DNA from: Chloroflexota bacterium
GTDB taxonomy: Bacteria; Chloroflexota; Dehalococcoidia; DSTF01; RBG-16-68-14
Reading direction: 5' to 3'
Length of the DNA: 64,000 bases
Assembly: GCA_029262675.1 (NCBI GenBank)
Contig: JAJCYW010000010.1
Location: 1-64,000, forward strand
Every line of letters starts with the position of its first letter. The stretch's first letter is position 1. Below are positions 42,594 through 52,087 of the stretch, one piece after another. Below the pieces are notes generated by a model. It was not told the origin of the DNA. It was given only the letters and a program-made list of their open reading frames with translations, and searched no databases. A program made the translations under genes and the position numbers.

Positions 42594-44489
42594 ATGAGCG
42601 ACCACAACAGCCTGCGCTTCCTTCCCGGGCCGGTCGATACTCAGACGAGGAATAACTTGGCTACGAATCCGCTCTCCGAGCTTGCGAAGCTTGCCCTCGG
42701 CGCGACCAAAAACGAGCCGGCAACGGATCTTCTCGTGCGCGCGATGGAGCTGGTCAGGAACCAGACAGGGGCCATCGCGGCTCTGGTCTTCTACGCCGAC
42801 CAGAGCGGCAGGCTCGCTGGCTCCGGCATGGGCGACAACCCCAAGCGCTACAGCGAAGAGGTGCTCACCTACCTGCAGCAGCGCCTCGTCCAACTTCGAG
42901 TGCCGCTGGCCTTCAACATCGAAGACGGCCAGGCCACGTCTCTCACGCGCGCCTCCAACAAGCAGCGTCGGGACTACATCGCCTGGCTCGTGCCGGTCGC
43001 GGACAGTTGGACGGAGTTGCTAGTCCTTCGCGGCTCCTGGCCGCCAGAAACGAACGAACGCCTCCTCGACGCGGTCCAGTCGGGGATGCCAGCGCTGACG
43101 ATCCTACTCGAGCGGTTCGTCGGTACAGGCAGCAAGCAGCGCCTCGAACGTCAGCTTGACGTTGTCAACCAGGCGGTGCAGAAGATCAGCCCTTCGTCCG
43201 AGCTGGTAGGCTCGGTCGTCGCCGTGGCCGCGGCGAATCGGGAGCTCCCAGAGGAGCAGTTGCACCAGCTTCGAGAACTATCGGCCACGGCATCGGACAC
43301 GCTCGCTGAGCTACGAGCGAACAGGGACGTGATCCAGGCTCACTTGCGCCTTCAGGAGTACACGAGCCGACTGGAACACGCGATCGAGATCGAGAGAGAG
43401 AAGGCCACGACGGACGCGCTGACCGGCCTGCTCAACCACCGAGGCGGATTGCAGACACTGGAAGGCGCGCTGGAAGGCGCTGCGAGCCCGAAGGCAGCCC
43501 TATCCCTCTTGATCGGCGATATCGACAGCTTCAAGCTGTTCAACGACACCTACGGACACGTCGCCGGAGATGAGGTCTTGAAGCTGGCGGCGATTCAGTG
43601 CCAGGCCTCGGTCGGAGAGGCCGGCACCGTCTGCCGGAATGGAGGCGACGAGTTCCTCATCATTCTGCCTGGCGCCGACAGCGCCGAGGCAATCCGCATG
43701 GCAGCGGATATCACCGAGCGCTTCGGAAACATTGCGTTCCGGACCGAGGCCGGCGAAACCGTTCCGGTCCGAATGTCGATCGGCGTCGCGAGCTACCCGG
43801 AGCACACTGCGTCGCCCTCCAAGCTGATCGCGATCGCCGACGCGGCGATGTACGAGGCCAAGCACCGTCCACCCGATTCGCCTGCCGCACCCATCAGCAG
43901 CGGCGCCGAAACGACGTTCGGCGTGCTGGAAAGCCTCGTCCTCGCCGTCGACACCAAGGACCGCTACACGCGAGATCACTGCGACATCGTTGCCGAGTAC
44001 GCCGCCAAGCTGGCTCAGCGGCTGGAGCTGTCCGAGGAATCCGTTCGGGCATTGAGAGTCGCCGGTCTCCTGCATGACATCGGCAAGGTGGCCGTTCCAG
44101 ACGAGATCCTAAAGAAGCCGGCGCCGCTCACGCAGGACGAGTACGAGGTGATGCAGCGGCATGTGAAAATCGGCGAGGTGCTGATCCGTGAGGTTCCGCA
44201 ACTCAAGGACGTCATTCAAGCTGTTTCGTGTCACCATGAGCGTTACGACGGTTCTGGCTACCCGCGAGGTCTGGCAGGAAACAGCATCCCCCTCCTTGGC
44301 CGAATCATTGCAGTCGCTGACGCATACTCCGCGATGGCGCTCGACCGGCCCTATCGCAAGGCGATGCCTCGTGATGCCGTGATCGCTGAGCTCGTCGCTG
44401 GTTCAGGCATCCAGTTCGATCCGGAGATCTCCCGCGTGTTCGTCGAATTGCTGATCGCAGAGCAGTTGCAAGAACGAACTGCCGCCTAG
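42594..44489 (+). CDS. GGDEF and HD-GYP domain protein
   Basis: 631 residues from ATG at 42594. The first 260 residues form a sensor region (GAF-like start, then helices such as LHQLRELSATASDTLAELR). The GGDEF domain (about 290-425) has TDALTGLLNHRGGLQTLE and an intact NGGDEFLIIL, with no RxxD inhibitory site just before it. The HD-GYP domain (about 445-620) has GLLHDIGKVAVPDEIL, SCHHERYDGSGYPRGL and ADAYSAMALDRPYR. It can therefore in principle both make and break c-di-GMP. A TACGAT -10-like box ends 15 bases before the ATG and no ribosome site is seen. Confidence 0.93.
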   Translation: MSDHNSLRFLPGPVDTQTRNNLATNPLSELAKLALGATKNEPATDLLVRAMELVRNQTGAIAALVFYADQSGRLAGSGMGDNPKRYSEEVLTYLQQRLVQLRVPLAFNIEDGQATSLTRASNKQRRDYIAWLVPVADSWTELLVLRGSWPPETNERLLDAVQSGMPALTILLERFVGTGSKQRLERQLDVVNQAVQKISPSSELVGSVVAVAAANRELPEEQLHQLRELSATASDTLAELRANRDVIQAHLRLQEYTSRLEHAIEIEREKATTDALTGLLNHRGGLQTLEGALEGAASPKAALSLLIGDIDSFKLFNDTYGHVAGDEVLKLAAIQCQASVGEAGTVCRNGGDEFLIILPGADSAEAIRMAADITERFGNIAFRTEAGETVPVRMSIGVASYPEHTASPSKLIAIADAAMYEAKHRPPDSPAAPISSGAETTFGVLESLVLAVDTKDRYTRDHCDIVAEYAAKLAQRLELSEESVRALRVAGLLHDIGKVAVPDEILKKPAPLTQDEYEVMQRHVKIGEVLIREVPQLKDVIQAVSCHHERYDGSGYPRGLAGNSIPLLGRIIAVADAYSAMALDRPYRKAMPRDAVIAELVAGSGIQFDPEISRVFVELLIAEQLQERTAA

Positions 44490-44786
44490 TCGAGCCCGAC
44501 CGGCGTCCAGGAATCCGGTGCAGTCTTTCTCGTCCAGCTCGTTCTCGATAGTGTCCGAGTCGTCGCCGACGTTGTTCCGGATTAGGATGACACCTGTCGC
44601 GGAGAGGCCTCTGGCTTTCTCTGCTGAAACCCCGCCCGCAGGCGACAGCATCCCTGGAACGCGAAATGGAGTTGTGGCTTGGGATGAGATGTCCCAATGG
44701 CCTGTTGATACGGGCCATTCGGCCCTATTGGCGCCATGAGGACCTGCGTAACCTACGCTCGCGTGGGGCTTCAGGCAAGGAGGCAA

Positions 44787-45281
44787 ATGATGGCCGGTAC
44801 GACGCGCGAAAAATTCTTCGACGCAATCAACGAGAGCTACGATGCTCTATTGACAGCCATCGAGGCGACGGAGGCTCGAGGGCATGCGCTTTCGAGCGTT
44901 GCCATCGATGAGGCGAGAACCGGTGAGAAGGAAGTCGTCGCGCTCGCCCAGAAGTGGGTTGATGCTCCGTCCAACGTGTTCGAGAACCTTCAAGCGATGC
45001 TGGAGGCGCAGACGCGCGCTCAGCGCCGCGTTCTCCAGCTTGCCAGTGACGCCCTGAGCGGTGCTGGCGAGTACGGCACCGACGTTCAGGATGCCCTTCG
45101 CCGGGTGATCAAGGCGAACGCCAAGGCTGGTGAGGCGACCGTAGAGGCGGCTCAAAAGATGTACGCTCGCGGTCGGGGTGGCGAAGGAACAGAGTCTGAC
45201 GGCCACAAGAATCCGAGCGCAACCAAGGTGCCCGTCGCCGAGGGTACCGGTACCGACACCGGCGGGACCGCCGACAGCTAG
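44787..45281 (+). CDS. Helical hypothetical protein, phasin-like
   Basis: 164 residues; AAGGAGG precedes ATGATG at 44787/44790. Long amphipathic helices (FFDAINESYDALLTAIEATE, VFENLQAMLEAQTRAQRRVL, VQDALRRVIKANAKAGEATV) with Ala/Gln-rich faces recall phasins and other granule- or envelope-coating helical proteins. The tail is disordered Gly/Thr-rich. No polyhydroxyalkanoate genes are nearby, so this is only a resemblance. Confidence 0.65.
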   Translation: MMAGTTREKFFDAINESYDALLTAIEATEARGHALSSVAIDEARTGEKEVVALAQKWVDAPSNVFENLQAMLEAQTRAQRRVLQLASDALSGAGEYGTDVQDALRRVIKANAKAGEATVEAAQKMYARGRGGEGTESDGHKNPSATKVPVAEGTGTDTGGTADS

Positions 45282-45402
45282 GAGCCGCCTTTCGGCGGGC
45301 GGGTCTATGTTGAGATCGGCGCCAAGGATGGGCGCTAATCCGAGCGGACTGTCCATGCATTACGCGGGTCCGCAAGGGTTCCGGTACTTCTGGGGTTAGG
45401 CG

Positions 45403-46149
45403 ATGGTGGCGAAGACCGGCTTCAAGGATCGACGCCGTGAAGCGCCGACGGGCGCACAGCCACACCGCTGGGCTCTTAGCCTCTGGGCGCGGACCTACCG
45501 GCGGCTGGCACGTCGCTGGGTCGTGACGCGACACGTCCGGCGCTATTGCCGCCCGTTTGCGCTGGACGGCGCAGAGCACATCGAGCGCTTTCCAGCCCCG
45601 GGCCTGATCGTGGCCAACCATACCAGCCATTTCGATACCGCCATCGTCCTCTCGCTCCTCACGACGCGTCTGTACGATCGCACGGCTGTCGTGGCCGCCG
45701 CCGACCGCTTCTACACCTCGACGATCAAGGGCGCTTGGTTTTCGCTGCGCTACAACGCGTTTCCGATCAACCGAGGCGGTGGCTCCGGCGCGCTGACTTA
45801 CTCGGAATGGCTCCTTCAGAACGGATGGTCACTGCTCATGTTTCCGGAAGGGACACGCTCTCGGACGGGTGAACTCCTTCGCTTCCATCCCGGCCCGGCG
45901 ATTCTCTCGTTACGCCAGCGCGTGCCCGTGCTGCCGATCCATATCGACGGCGCCGCCAATATCCTCCGCCCCGGTACCAGGCTGTCCCATCCGGCGCCTG
46001 TCCACGTTCGCGTCGGCCCGCCAGTCTCATTTGACAACGGTGTCGATGCAGCGGAGGCGACCCAGGCAATACATGACGCGGTGCGCACCCTCATAATACC
46101 AGCCAGGCATGGCGAGCCGGCCAGGCAGGGTGAACCCGTCTTGGTCTAG
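45403..46149 (+). CDS. PlsC-like acyltransferase, second copy
   Basis: 248 residues. Basic N-terminus, then GLIVANHTSHFDTAIVLSLL (catalytic NHxxxxD), AFPINRGGGSGALTYSE, LLMFPEGTRSRTGEL and VLPIHIDGAANILRPG. These are the four lysophospholipid-acyltransferase blocks. It is more distant from the 31813 protein than true duplicates would be. Probably acts at the membrane; acyl acceptor unknown. The 46150-46437 gap after it shows no gene. Confidence 0.85.
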   Translation: MVAKTGFKDRRREAPTGAQPHRWALSLWARTYRRLARRWVVTRHVRRYCRPFALDGAEHIERFPAPGLIVANHTSHFDTAIVLSLLTTRLYDRTAVVAAADRFYTSTIKGAWFSLRYNAFPINRGGGSGALTYSEWLLQNGWSLLMFPEGTRSRTGELLRFHPGPAILSLRQRVPVLPIHIDGAANILRPGTRLSHPAPVHVRVGPPVSFDNGVDAAEATQAIHDAVRTLIIPARHGEPARQGEPVLV

Positions 46150-46437
46150 AATCGCACATCTCCAGACATACTAGCCCGCCACCAAAGTGGAGGTCTTGCC
46201 CTTCTCTTCGATCGGACACACGGTGGAGCGTCTGGGGGAGGTTCATCTCGTCAAGGTCCTGATGGGAGAGAAAGGCGCGCCGCCTTGATTCAGCGGACCG
46301 CCGAGGGCGTGGCGCTGGCCGTCATTGAGGCCGTCGGCACGGGCAGTCCAAAACAGGCTATTATTAGAGTCCCCGACCGGAAACGAAACGAGACGCCTGG
46401 CGTGGCCACCACGGCAGCGGGAGAGAGGATCTGAAGC

Positions 46438-48831
46438 ATGATTGGCAAGATAGTCGCGGGAACCGTTCTAGCAGCGGGAGTCGCCGCCGGCGGCGCATGG
46501 GCGCTATTACGTCGAGGACTGCCGCGGACCGGCGGAGAACTGCAGCTCGACGGCCTGCACGGGCCCGTGGAGATCCTTCGCGACCGATGGGGCGTCCCTC
46601 ACATCTTCACAGGCGATATTCACGATCTCTATTTCGCGCAGGCGGTCTGCCACGCGCAGGACCGCCTGTGGCAGATGGAATTCAATCGCAGGCTCGCCTC
46701 AGGACGGCTTTCTGAGGTCTTAGGGACAGCAGCCCTCGACGTCGATCGCTTGATGCGCCGGATCGGGCTGCACCGCTCGGCCCAGCGCGACGTAGAGACG
46801 GCTGATCCGGAGACGTTGACGATCTACAGGGCGTACGTCGAAGGCGTGAACGCCTTGCTGGAGTCGGAGAGGGCGTTGCCGCCGGAGTTCACCATCCTGC
46901 GCCTGCGCCCCGACCCCTGGACCGCCGTCGATACCGCGCTCATGGCGCGGCTGATCTCGTTCGGCCAGGGGCATAACTGGGACACGGAGATAGCCCGCCT
47001 GCGTCTGGTGACGGAAGTCGGGCCGGAAGTCGCGGCGGAGCTCGAGCCCGGCTATCCGAAGGGGATGCCGCTGGCGGTGCCACCCGGCACGGTAACGGAA
47101 ACGCCCACGTCCTACGAGGCGGCCGACTTCGCGGGGACGGCACAGAGGCTCGGCGTCGGTATCGGTGGGGGAAGCAACAACTGGGCGGTGGACGGCACGA
47201 AGTCGGCCACCGGCTCGCCCATCCTCGCCAGCGACCCGCACATCGCTCCGTCGATGCCGGGCACCTGGTACCAAGTGCATTTGGCATCGCGGGAGTACCG
47301 CGTGGCCGGGGCCTCGCTGGCGGGCATGCCGGGCGTTGCTATCGGTCACAACGACAAGATCGCCTGGGGTATCACGAACGGGGCGGTCGACACGGCCGAC
47401 CTCTACGTCGAGCGAGTCGATGAGGAGACGCCGACCCGCTACGAGTTTGACGGTAGCTGGGAGGAGGGCGAGGTCGTTCGAGAGGAGATCCGTGTACGCG
47501 GGCAGTCCGAGCCGGTTGTCGAGGAAGTACTGATCACGCGACACGGGCCCGACATAGGCCCCGCGATCGAAGGCGAGACGCGGCATCTAGCGCTGCGCAG
47601 CATCGCGCTCGAGGGTAACGGTCTGCTCGGGCCCGCGCATCGACTCGGCGCCGCCCACGACTGGGAGTCGTTCCGCGCTGCGCTGGCAGACTGGGAAACG
47701 CTGGCGATGAACTTCGTGTACGCCGATGTTGACGGCAACATCGGCTATCAGTTCATCGGCCGCATCCCCATTCGAGAGCAAGGCAAGGGGATACTGCCCG
47801 CCCCTGGCTGGGATTCTGCCTACGAATGGACGGGGTATATTCCGTTCGACGAGCTGCCGAGCGCCTACAACCCGCCGTCTCACGTTGTCGTCAGCGCGAA
47901 CGCCCGCGTCGTGGGCGACGACTATCCGCATCATATGGGCAATGATTGGGTCGACGGCTATCGCCATCAGCGCATCGTTCAGCAGCTCGCTGAGGCCGAC
48001 GCCCTGACACCAATGGATATGGTGCAGCTCCAGGTGGACGATCTCTCGATTCCCGCCCAGGAGCTGATGCCGTTCCTGCGGCGAGTGAAGCCTCAGTCCG
48101 AGCTGGGACGCAGCGCCCACCAACTTCTGTTGGATTGGAACTGCCACCTCTCCGTCGACAGCGCAGCCGCTGCGGTTTTTGAGTCTGTTCTGTTGCACCT
48201 CTATCGGTCTGTCTTTGAGCCTCGTCTGGGCGAAGCGATCGATCTCTATCTTGGTAAGGGAGCCCACATGGTTGTGCCCGCCAACGGCTACGTCGACCGT
48301 GCGGCATCAAACCTGATCAGCGTTGTGAACGAGGCGCGGGATGACTGGTTCCCGGCGAAGAATGGCGGGCAGCCGACGTGGGATGCCGTCGGCGCTCACG
48401 CTGTGGATGATGCGGCCGCGTTCCTGGCCGAGCGGCTTGGGCCAGACACCGATAGCTGGCGCTGGGGCGACCTGCATCAGATCACGTTCAGCCATCCACT
48501 GGGCCAGGTGAAGCCGCTGGACAGGCTGTTCTCGCGAGGCCCCTACGACGTACCGGGCGACATAAACACCGTGTTCCAGAACCAGTACCACCCGCTCCAA
48601 CCGTTCGACGTAACGCTGCCCACACCTTCGTATCGACAGGTCATCGACATGGCCGATCTGAACAACTCACGTTCGATCATCTACGCCGGCCAGAGCGGCC
48701 ACCCGCTCAGCCCGCACTACGATGATCTCACTGAGCGCTGGATACAGGGAGCGCCACATCCAATGCCTTGGGATAGGGAGAACGTCGAAGCGGTAACGGA
48801 AGAGACGCTACGCCTGACTCCGGCGCCGTAA
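46438..48831 (+). CDS. Penicillin acylase-family N-terminal-nucleophile hydrolase
   Basis: 797 residues. N-terminal signal/anchor (about 5-25), then the alpha chain (RDRWGVPHIFTGDIHDLYFA, CHAQDRLWQMEFNRR), the spacer and the beta chain beginning at Ser246 in GGGSNNWAVDG, the self-cleavage nucleophile. Further family blocks are PILASDPHIAPSMPGTWYQV, GMPGVAIGHNDKIAWGITN and the late EPR-like LYHPLQPFD. Expected to act outside the membrane on acyl amides, for example acyl-homoserine lactones or N-acyl amino acids, though the real substrate is unknown. Length fits the family. GGGAGAGAGG precedes the ATG. Confidence 0.92.
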   Translation: MIGKIVAGTVLAAGVAAGGAWALLRRGLPRTGGELQLDGLHGPVEILRDRWGVPHIFTGDIHDLYFAQAVCHAQDRLWQMEFNRRLASGRLSEVLGTAALDVDRLMRRIGLHRSAQRDVETADPETLTIYRAYVEGVNALLESERALPPEFTILRLRPDPWTAVDTALMARLISFGQGHNWDTEIARLRLVTEVGPEVAAELEPGYPKGMPLAVPPGTVTETPTSYEAADFAGTAQRLGVGIGGGSNNWAVDGTKSATGSPILASDPHIAPSMPGTWYQVHLASREYRVAGASLAGMPGVAIGHNDKIAWGITNGAVDTADLYVERVDEETPTRYEFDGSWEEGEVVREEIRVRGQSEPVVEEVLITRHGPDIGPAIEGETRHLALRSIALEGNGLLGPAHRLGAAHDWESFRAALADWETLAMNFVYADVDGNIGYQFIGRIPIREQGKGILPAPGWDSAYEWTGYIPFDELPSAYNPPSHVVVSANARVVGDDYPHHMGNDWVDGYRHQRIVQQLAEADALTPMDMVQLQVDDLSIPAQELMPFLRRVKPQSELGRSAHQLLLDWNCHLSVDSAAAAVFESVLLHLYRSVFEPRLGEAIDLYLGKGAHMVVPANGYVDRAASNLISVVNEARDDWFPAKNGGQPTWDAVGAHAVDDAAAFLAERLGPDTDSWRWGDLHQITFSHPLGQVKPLDRLFSRGPYDVPGDINTVFQNQYHPLQPFDVTLPTPSYRQVIDMADLNNSRSIIYAGQSGHPLSPHYDDLTERWIQGAPHPMPWDRENVEAVTEETLRLTPAP

Positions 48832-48851
48832 AGCGTTGCGGCGCTGGCGAA

Positions 48852-48880
48852 GGGCACCGCCTTCTGTCGTGGCGGCGCCC
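48852..48880 (+). terminator. Stem-loop after penicillin acylase gene
   Basis: GGGCACCGCC and GGCGGCGCCC pair (10 positions, one A:C mismatch) around TTCTGTCGT, 20 bases after the stop, without a T-run. A probable terminator or mRNA 3' end structure. Confidence 0.5.
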
Positions 48881-49085
48881 AGGCGGGAGCCGCCGCGCCG
48901 CGGGATCGCCCGGTAGGATGCGAACCGCTCGCTAATCGCATGACCCGGGCCGGCCAGCGCGTATGGCGGTATACTGCCGCCATGCTGAGGCACGCGATGC
49001 GTCGGTCTGCGAACCCCGCGCTAACCCGAGCTCGCAGCGTCGACCTGACACCGGGCGCGATGGCGGGGCGTTCACCGTCCAACCC

Positions 49086-50948
49086 ATGACGGCTGAAGAG
49101 ATCGCCCTCCGCTTGGCGGCTATCGTGGTGCTCGGAGTCGGTGCACAGTGGGTCGCCACAAGGCTGCGGCTGCCATCAATCCTGCTGCTCCTCGGCCTTG
49201 GGCTGATAGCGGGCGCCGGCACCGGCTTCATCGACCCCGATGAACTCTTCGGCGGTTTGCTTGTGCCCGGCGTGTCGCTGGCGGTGGCCGTGATTCTCTT
49301 CGAGGGCGGCTTGGGGCTACGGGTCGCCGAGGTACGCGGCGTCGGTCTGGTCGTGCGCAACCTGATCGTGGTCGGCACGGCCGTAACGCTGATCGTCGCG
49401 ACGGCCTTCGCCTACTTCATTCTCGATCTCAGCCTGTCGCTTTCCCTCCTGCTCGCAGCAGTCCTCGTGGTCACCGGTCCGACGGTCGTCATCCCGCTGC
49501 TGGATCACATCAGGCCACTCGGCCAGACGAAGGCGCTGCTGCGCTGGGAGGGCATCATCATCGATCCAATCGGAGCGGTGCTGGCCGTGCTGATCTTCGA
49601 GGCCACGTTCGCGGAGGGTGCGGAGGAGGCGACAGTCGAGGCGATCCAAGCCGTGTCCATGACGCTCGCCGCGGGAGGCGGCATCGGCTTGCTATCAGCG
49701 GGAATCCTGGTGGTGCTGTTGGAGCGCTACCTGATTCCAGACGAGATGCGGAACCCGGTCACGCTGATGGCCGTGCTTGGAGCGACCGCGGCCGCGAACT
49801 GGGTCCAGGCTGAGTCTGGCCTGCTTGCGGCCACGATGATGGGGATCGCGCTTGCCAACCAACGGGCGGTGAACGTCCGCCACATCCTGGAGTTCAAGGA
49901 GAGCCTGCGCGTCCTGCTGATCGGCTCGCTCTTCGTCGTGCTGGCCGCGCGTCTCGATGTCGACGACTTGAAGACTATAGACCTCCTCGACGCTGCGTTC
50001 TTCGCGGCGCTGGTGATCGTGGCGCGGCCACTCGCCGTCGCAATCTCATCGTTCGGGTCGTCCCTGAGCTGGCAAGAGCGGGTCTTCGTCGCGCTGATGG
50101 CACCGCGGGGCATCGTGGCGGTCTCGCTGGCATCGATCCTGGCGCTGCGCCTCAGCGAAGAGGGCATTGCGGGCGCGGACCGGCTCGTGCCGCTGGTGTT
50201 CCTCGTCGTCATCGGCACCATCACGCTGTACGGCCTCGCCGGGCCGTACATTGCGCGGGCGCTTGGTCTGGCCCGGCCTAACCCGCAGGGCGTGCTGATC
50301 GTCGGCGCGGGGCTCTGGGTGCGCGACCTGGCCGCCACTCTCCAGTCAAACGGGATCCAGGCGATGCTGATCGACAGTAACCGCGCCAACGTGCATGACG
50401 CCAACCTCGCTGGCTTGCCCGCGCACTACGCGAACGTGCTCTCGGAGGACGTCCAACACGAACTCGACCTGGATGACATCGGACGACTGGTGGCGCTCAC
50501 ACCGAACGACGAGGTGAATGCGCTCGCGGCTCAACACTTCGCGGAGGTGTTTGGCCAGCAGCACGTCTACCAGCTCGCACCAAAGGCCGGCGTTGTCCAC
50601 GAAAGCCAGGACGACCACCGAGCGATCCCGCGATATCTGCGCGGACGCATCCTCTTCGGCGCGCGGGCGACGCACGAGTACATCGCCGCGCGCATTGCAG
50701 AAGGAGCGGTCGTTAAGGCCACGACGCTGTCCGACGAATTCGACTATGGCGCCTTCGTAGCGATGTATGGAGAGGACGCACTGCGTCTCTTTATCGTAGA
50801 CGGGTCTGGCAAGTTGACCGTCGTCAGCGCCGATGCGACGCCGACAGTGGGAGCCGGGCAGACGCTGATCAGTCTCGTCGACCCGACGCGCTCGGACGGC
50901 GAGCGACCGGAGGCCGTGGCAGCCGCCAAGTCGGAGGCCGGAGCGTAA
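49086..50948 (+). CDS. Cation/proton antiporter (CPA family) with TrkA-type C-terminus
   Basis: 620 residues from ATG at 49086; the open frame begins at 48963 but that segment is not membrane-like. About 12 transmembrane helices contain the family motifs ILLLLGLGLIAGAGTGFIDP, AVILFEGGLGLRVAEVRG, VTGPTVVIPLLD and MAPRGIVAVSLAS. The C-terminal 230 residues form a TrkA-N-like Rossmann domain (VLIVGAGLWVRDLAATL) and a smaller RCK-C-like part. It probably exchanges Na+ or K+ for H+. RCK-C domains are known c-di-AMP targets in other bacteria, which may connect to the riboswitch at 19642, but this is speculative. Confidence 0.9.
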   Translation: MTAEEIALRLAAIVVLGVGAQWVATRLRLPSILLLLGLGLIAGAGTGFIDPDELFGGLLVPGVSLAVAVILFEGGLGLRVAEVRGVGLVVRNLIVVGTAVTLIVATAFAYFILDLSLSLSLLLAAVLVVTGPTVVIPLLDHIRPLGQTKALLRWEGIIIDPIGAVLAVLIFEATFAEGAEEATVEAIQAVSMTLAAGGGIGLLSAGILVVLLERYLIPDEMRNPVTLMAVLGATAAANWVQAESGLLAATMMGIALANQRAVNVRHILEFKESLRVLLIGSLFVVLAARLDVDDLKTIDLLDAAFFAALVIVARPLAVAISSFGSSLSWQERVFVALMAPRGIVAVSLASILALRLSEEGIAGADRLVPLVFLVVIGTITLYGLAGPYIARALGLARPNPQGVLIVGAGLWVRDLAATLQSNGIQAMLIDSNRANVHDANLAGLPAHYANVLSEDVQHELDLDDIGRLVALTPNDEVNALAAQHFAEVFGQQHVYQLAPKAGVVHESQDDHRAIPRYLRGRILFGARATHEYIAARIAEGAVVKATTLSDEFDYGAFVAMYGEDALRLFIVDGSGKLTVVSADATPTVGAGQTLISLVDPTRSDGERPEAVAAAKSEAGA

Positions 50949-51086
50949 CGGGAACGAACCATGCCACGCCTGGTCATGTCGTCACGCGCAGGGATCAGCG
51001 ACCGTGTGGTGCGCGATTCTCATGGCCGACGGCTCATTCGCTCGGCTTTCCTGCCCAAGTTTCCCAAAGATGCCAAAGCTGGATTA

Positions 51087-51169
51087 GAGCCGAATGGCCC
51101 AAGCGGCTAGCGGGGCAACGGCGAGGAAGTCGCGCCCGCCGGGGCGAATCCGGCGGCCGCCCCGCTTTG
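51087..51169 (+). other. Multi-stem structured element, tRNA-like in shape
   Basis: Between the antiporter and split-barrel genes lies GCCG-N11-CGGC (about 51090-51108), then an outer stem AGCGGGGC (51109-51116) with GCCCCGCT (51159-51166). The outer stem encloses GCGA-GGAAG-TCGC and CGCCGG-GGCGAAT-CCGGCG, and TTTGT follows. The 7-base loop GGCGAAT and the TGGCCCAAGCGGCTA segment recall tRNA-Ser T- and D-arms, but no acceptor stem or anticodon fits. It may act as a terminator for the antiporter gene. Confidence 0.4.
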
Positions 51170-51218
51170 TGCTACAACGATGGAGTCCGGAGCACCAGCA
51201 TGGAAGGTGGAAGCGCAT

Positions 51219-51620
51219 ATGGAGGCAGAGCACGCCGACAAGAAGCGAATGACCCGCGCGGGGCAGCCGGAGGACGTGAGGGACCTTCTGGACAACGCCC
51301 CGCGCGCCAACATCGCGTTCAACAACAGCGGCGCGATCGAGGCCGTCCCCGTCGACTTCTGCCTTCACGAAGAGCAGTACTGGGTTGGAATGCCGCGCGA
51401 CGGAGTTGGGGCGAGGCCCGAGGCGGGCGATCGCGTTAGGCTGCTCATCGACGATGGCTGCTACCACTTCGACCTGCGAGGGATGTGGGTACGCGGCAAG
51501 CTGTCACAAGCGGAGATTCCCCCTTGGGATGGTTCTCCGAACCTGACCTGGTTCCGAGTGGAGCCGGCGAAGGCTGTCGTCTGGGACTACGGGGCGATGC
51601 GGGAGGCAAGAGGCGGATGA
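51219..51620 (+). CDS. Pyridoxamine 5'-phosphate oxidase-like split-barrel protein
   Basis: 133 residues from ATG at 51219 (GGAAGGTGGA upstream); an earlier in-frame ATG is at 51180. DLLDNAPRANIAFNNSGAIE, VPVDFCLHEEQYWVGMP and GDRVRLLIDDG follow the flavin/heme-binding split barrel. FMN, F420 or heme binding cannot be decided. Its stop overlaps the next gene's start (ATGA), implying coupled translation and possibly a functional pair of split-barrel proteins. Confidence 0.75.
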   Translation: MEAEHADKKRMTRAGQPEDVRDLLDNAPRANIAFNNSGAIEAVPVDFCLHEEQYWVGMPRDGVGARPEAGDRVRLLIDDGCYHFDLRGMWVRGKLSQAEIPPWDGSPNLTWFRVEPAKAVVWDYGAMREARGG

Positions 51621-52087
51621 ACCTAGACGCTTCGCCCGTGCGCGAATTCCTCGCCAGTTCCATGATCGCAAGGATCGCAACCCTGTCGCCGAAGGGTCAG
51701 CCGAATATCACGCCGCTATGGTTCGTCCGCGACCAGGAACGGCTATACATGACGACGCGGGATGGGTCGCCCGTCGTGCGGAACATCGCTGAGCAACCGG
51801 AGGTCGTGCTCCTTTTTGACAATGAGCGGGACGCGATGAGGCACCAGGTCCTGCGTCTGCGGGGCCGCGCGGTGTTCCGGATGAGTCGCGGGATCTTGTG
51901 GCGGACGGTTCTGCGCCAGTTGCCGAAGTACCGGGTCTCCCCGGCCGCGCTCAGAAACCTCCTGTCGCACGCGGGCAAGGCCATTACCATGGCGCGCTAC
52001 TACGGGGAGCGGGGCGCGCAGGGCGGCGTGATCGAAGTGACGCCGGAAAGCGCGGAGTTCCTGCCACGGTACCGGACCGATTCATAA
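51617..52087 (+). CDS. PPOX-family FMN/F420-binding protein
   Basis: 156 residues from ATG at 51617. FLASSMIARIATLSPKGQPN, ITPLWFVRDQERLYMTTRDG and VVRNIAEQPEVVLLFDNERD are typical of the split-barrel PPOX family (the WFV...R...NI pattern). It is translated by overlap with the previous gene. It is convergent with the RCC1/dockerin gene; their 3' ends overlap by six bases. Confidence 0.82.
   Translation: MNLDASPVREFLASSMIARIATLSPKGQPNITPLWFVRDQERLYMTTRDGSPVVRNIAEQPEVVLLFDNERDAMRHQVLRLRGRAVFRMSRGILWRTVLRQLPKYRVSPAALRNLLSHAGKAITMARYYGERGAQGGVIEVTPESAEFLPRYRTDS

Noticed and set aside
45178..45399. Plus-strand open frame between the phasin-like and acyltransferase genes
   Set aside because: It overlaps the real gene end in another frame, has no ribosome site, and is low-complexity Pro/Arg/Ser.
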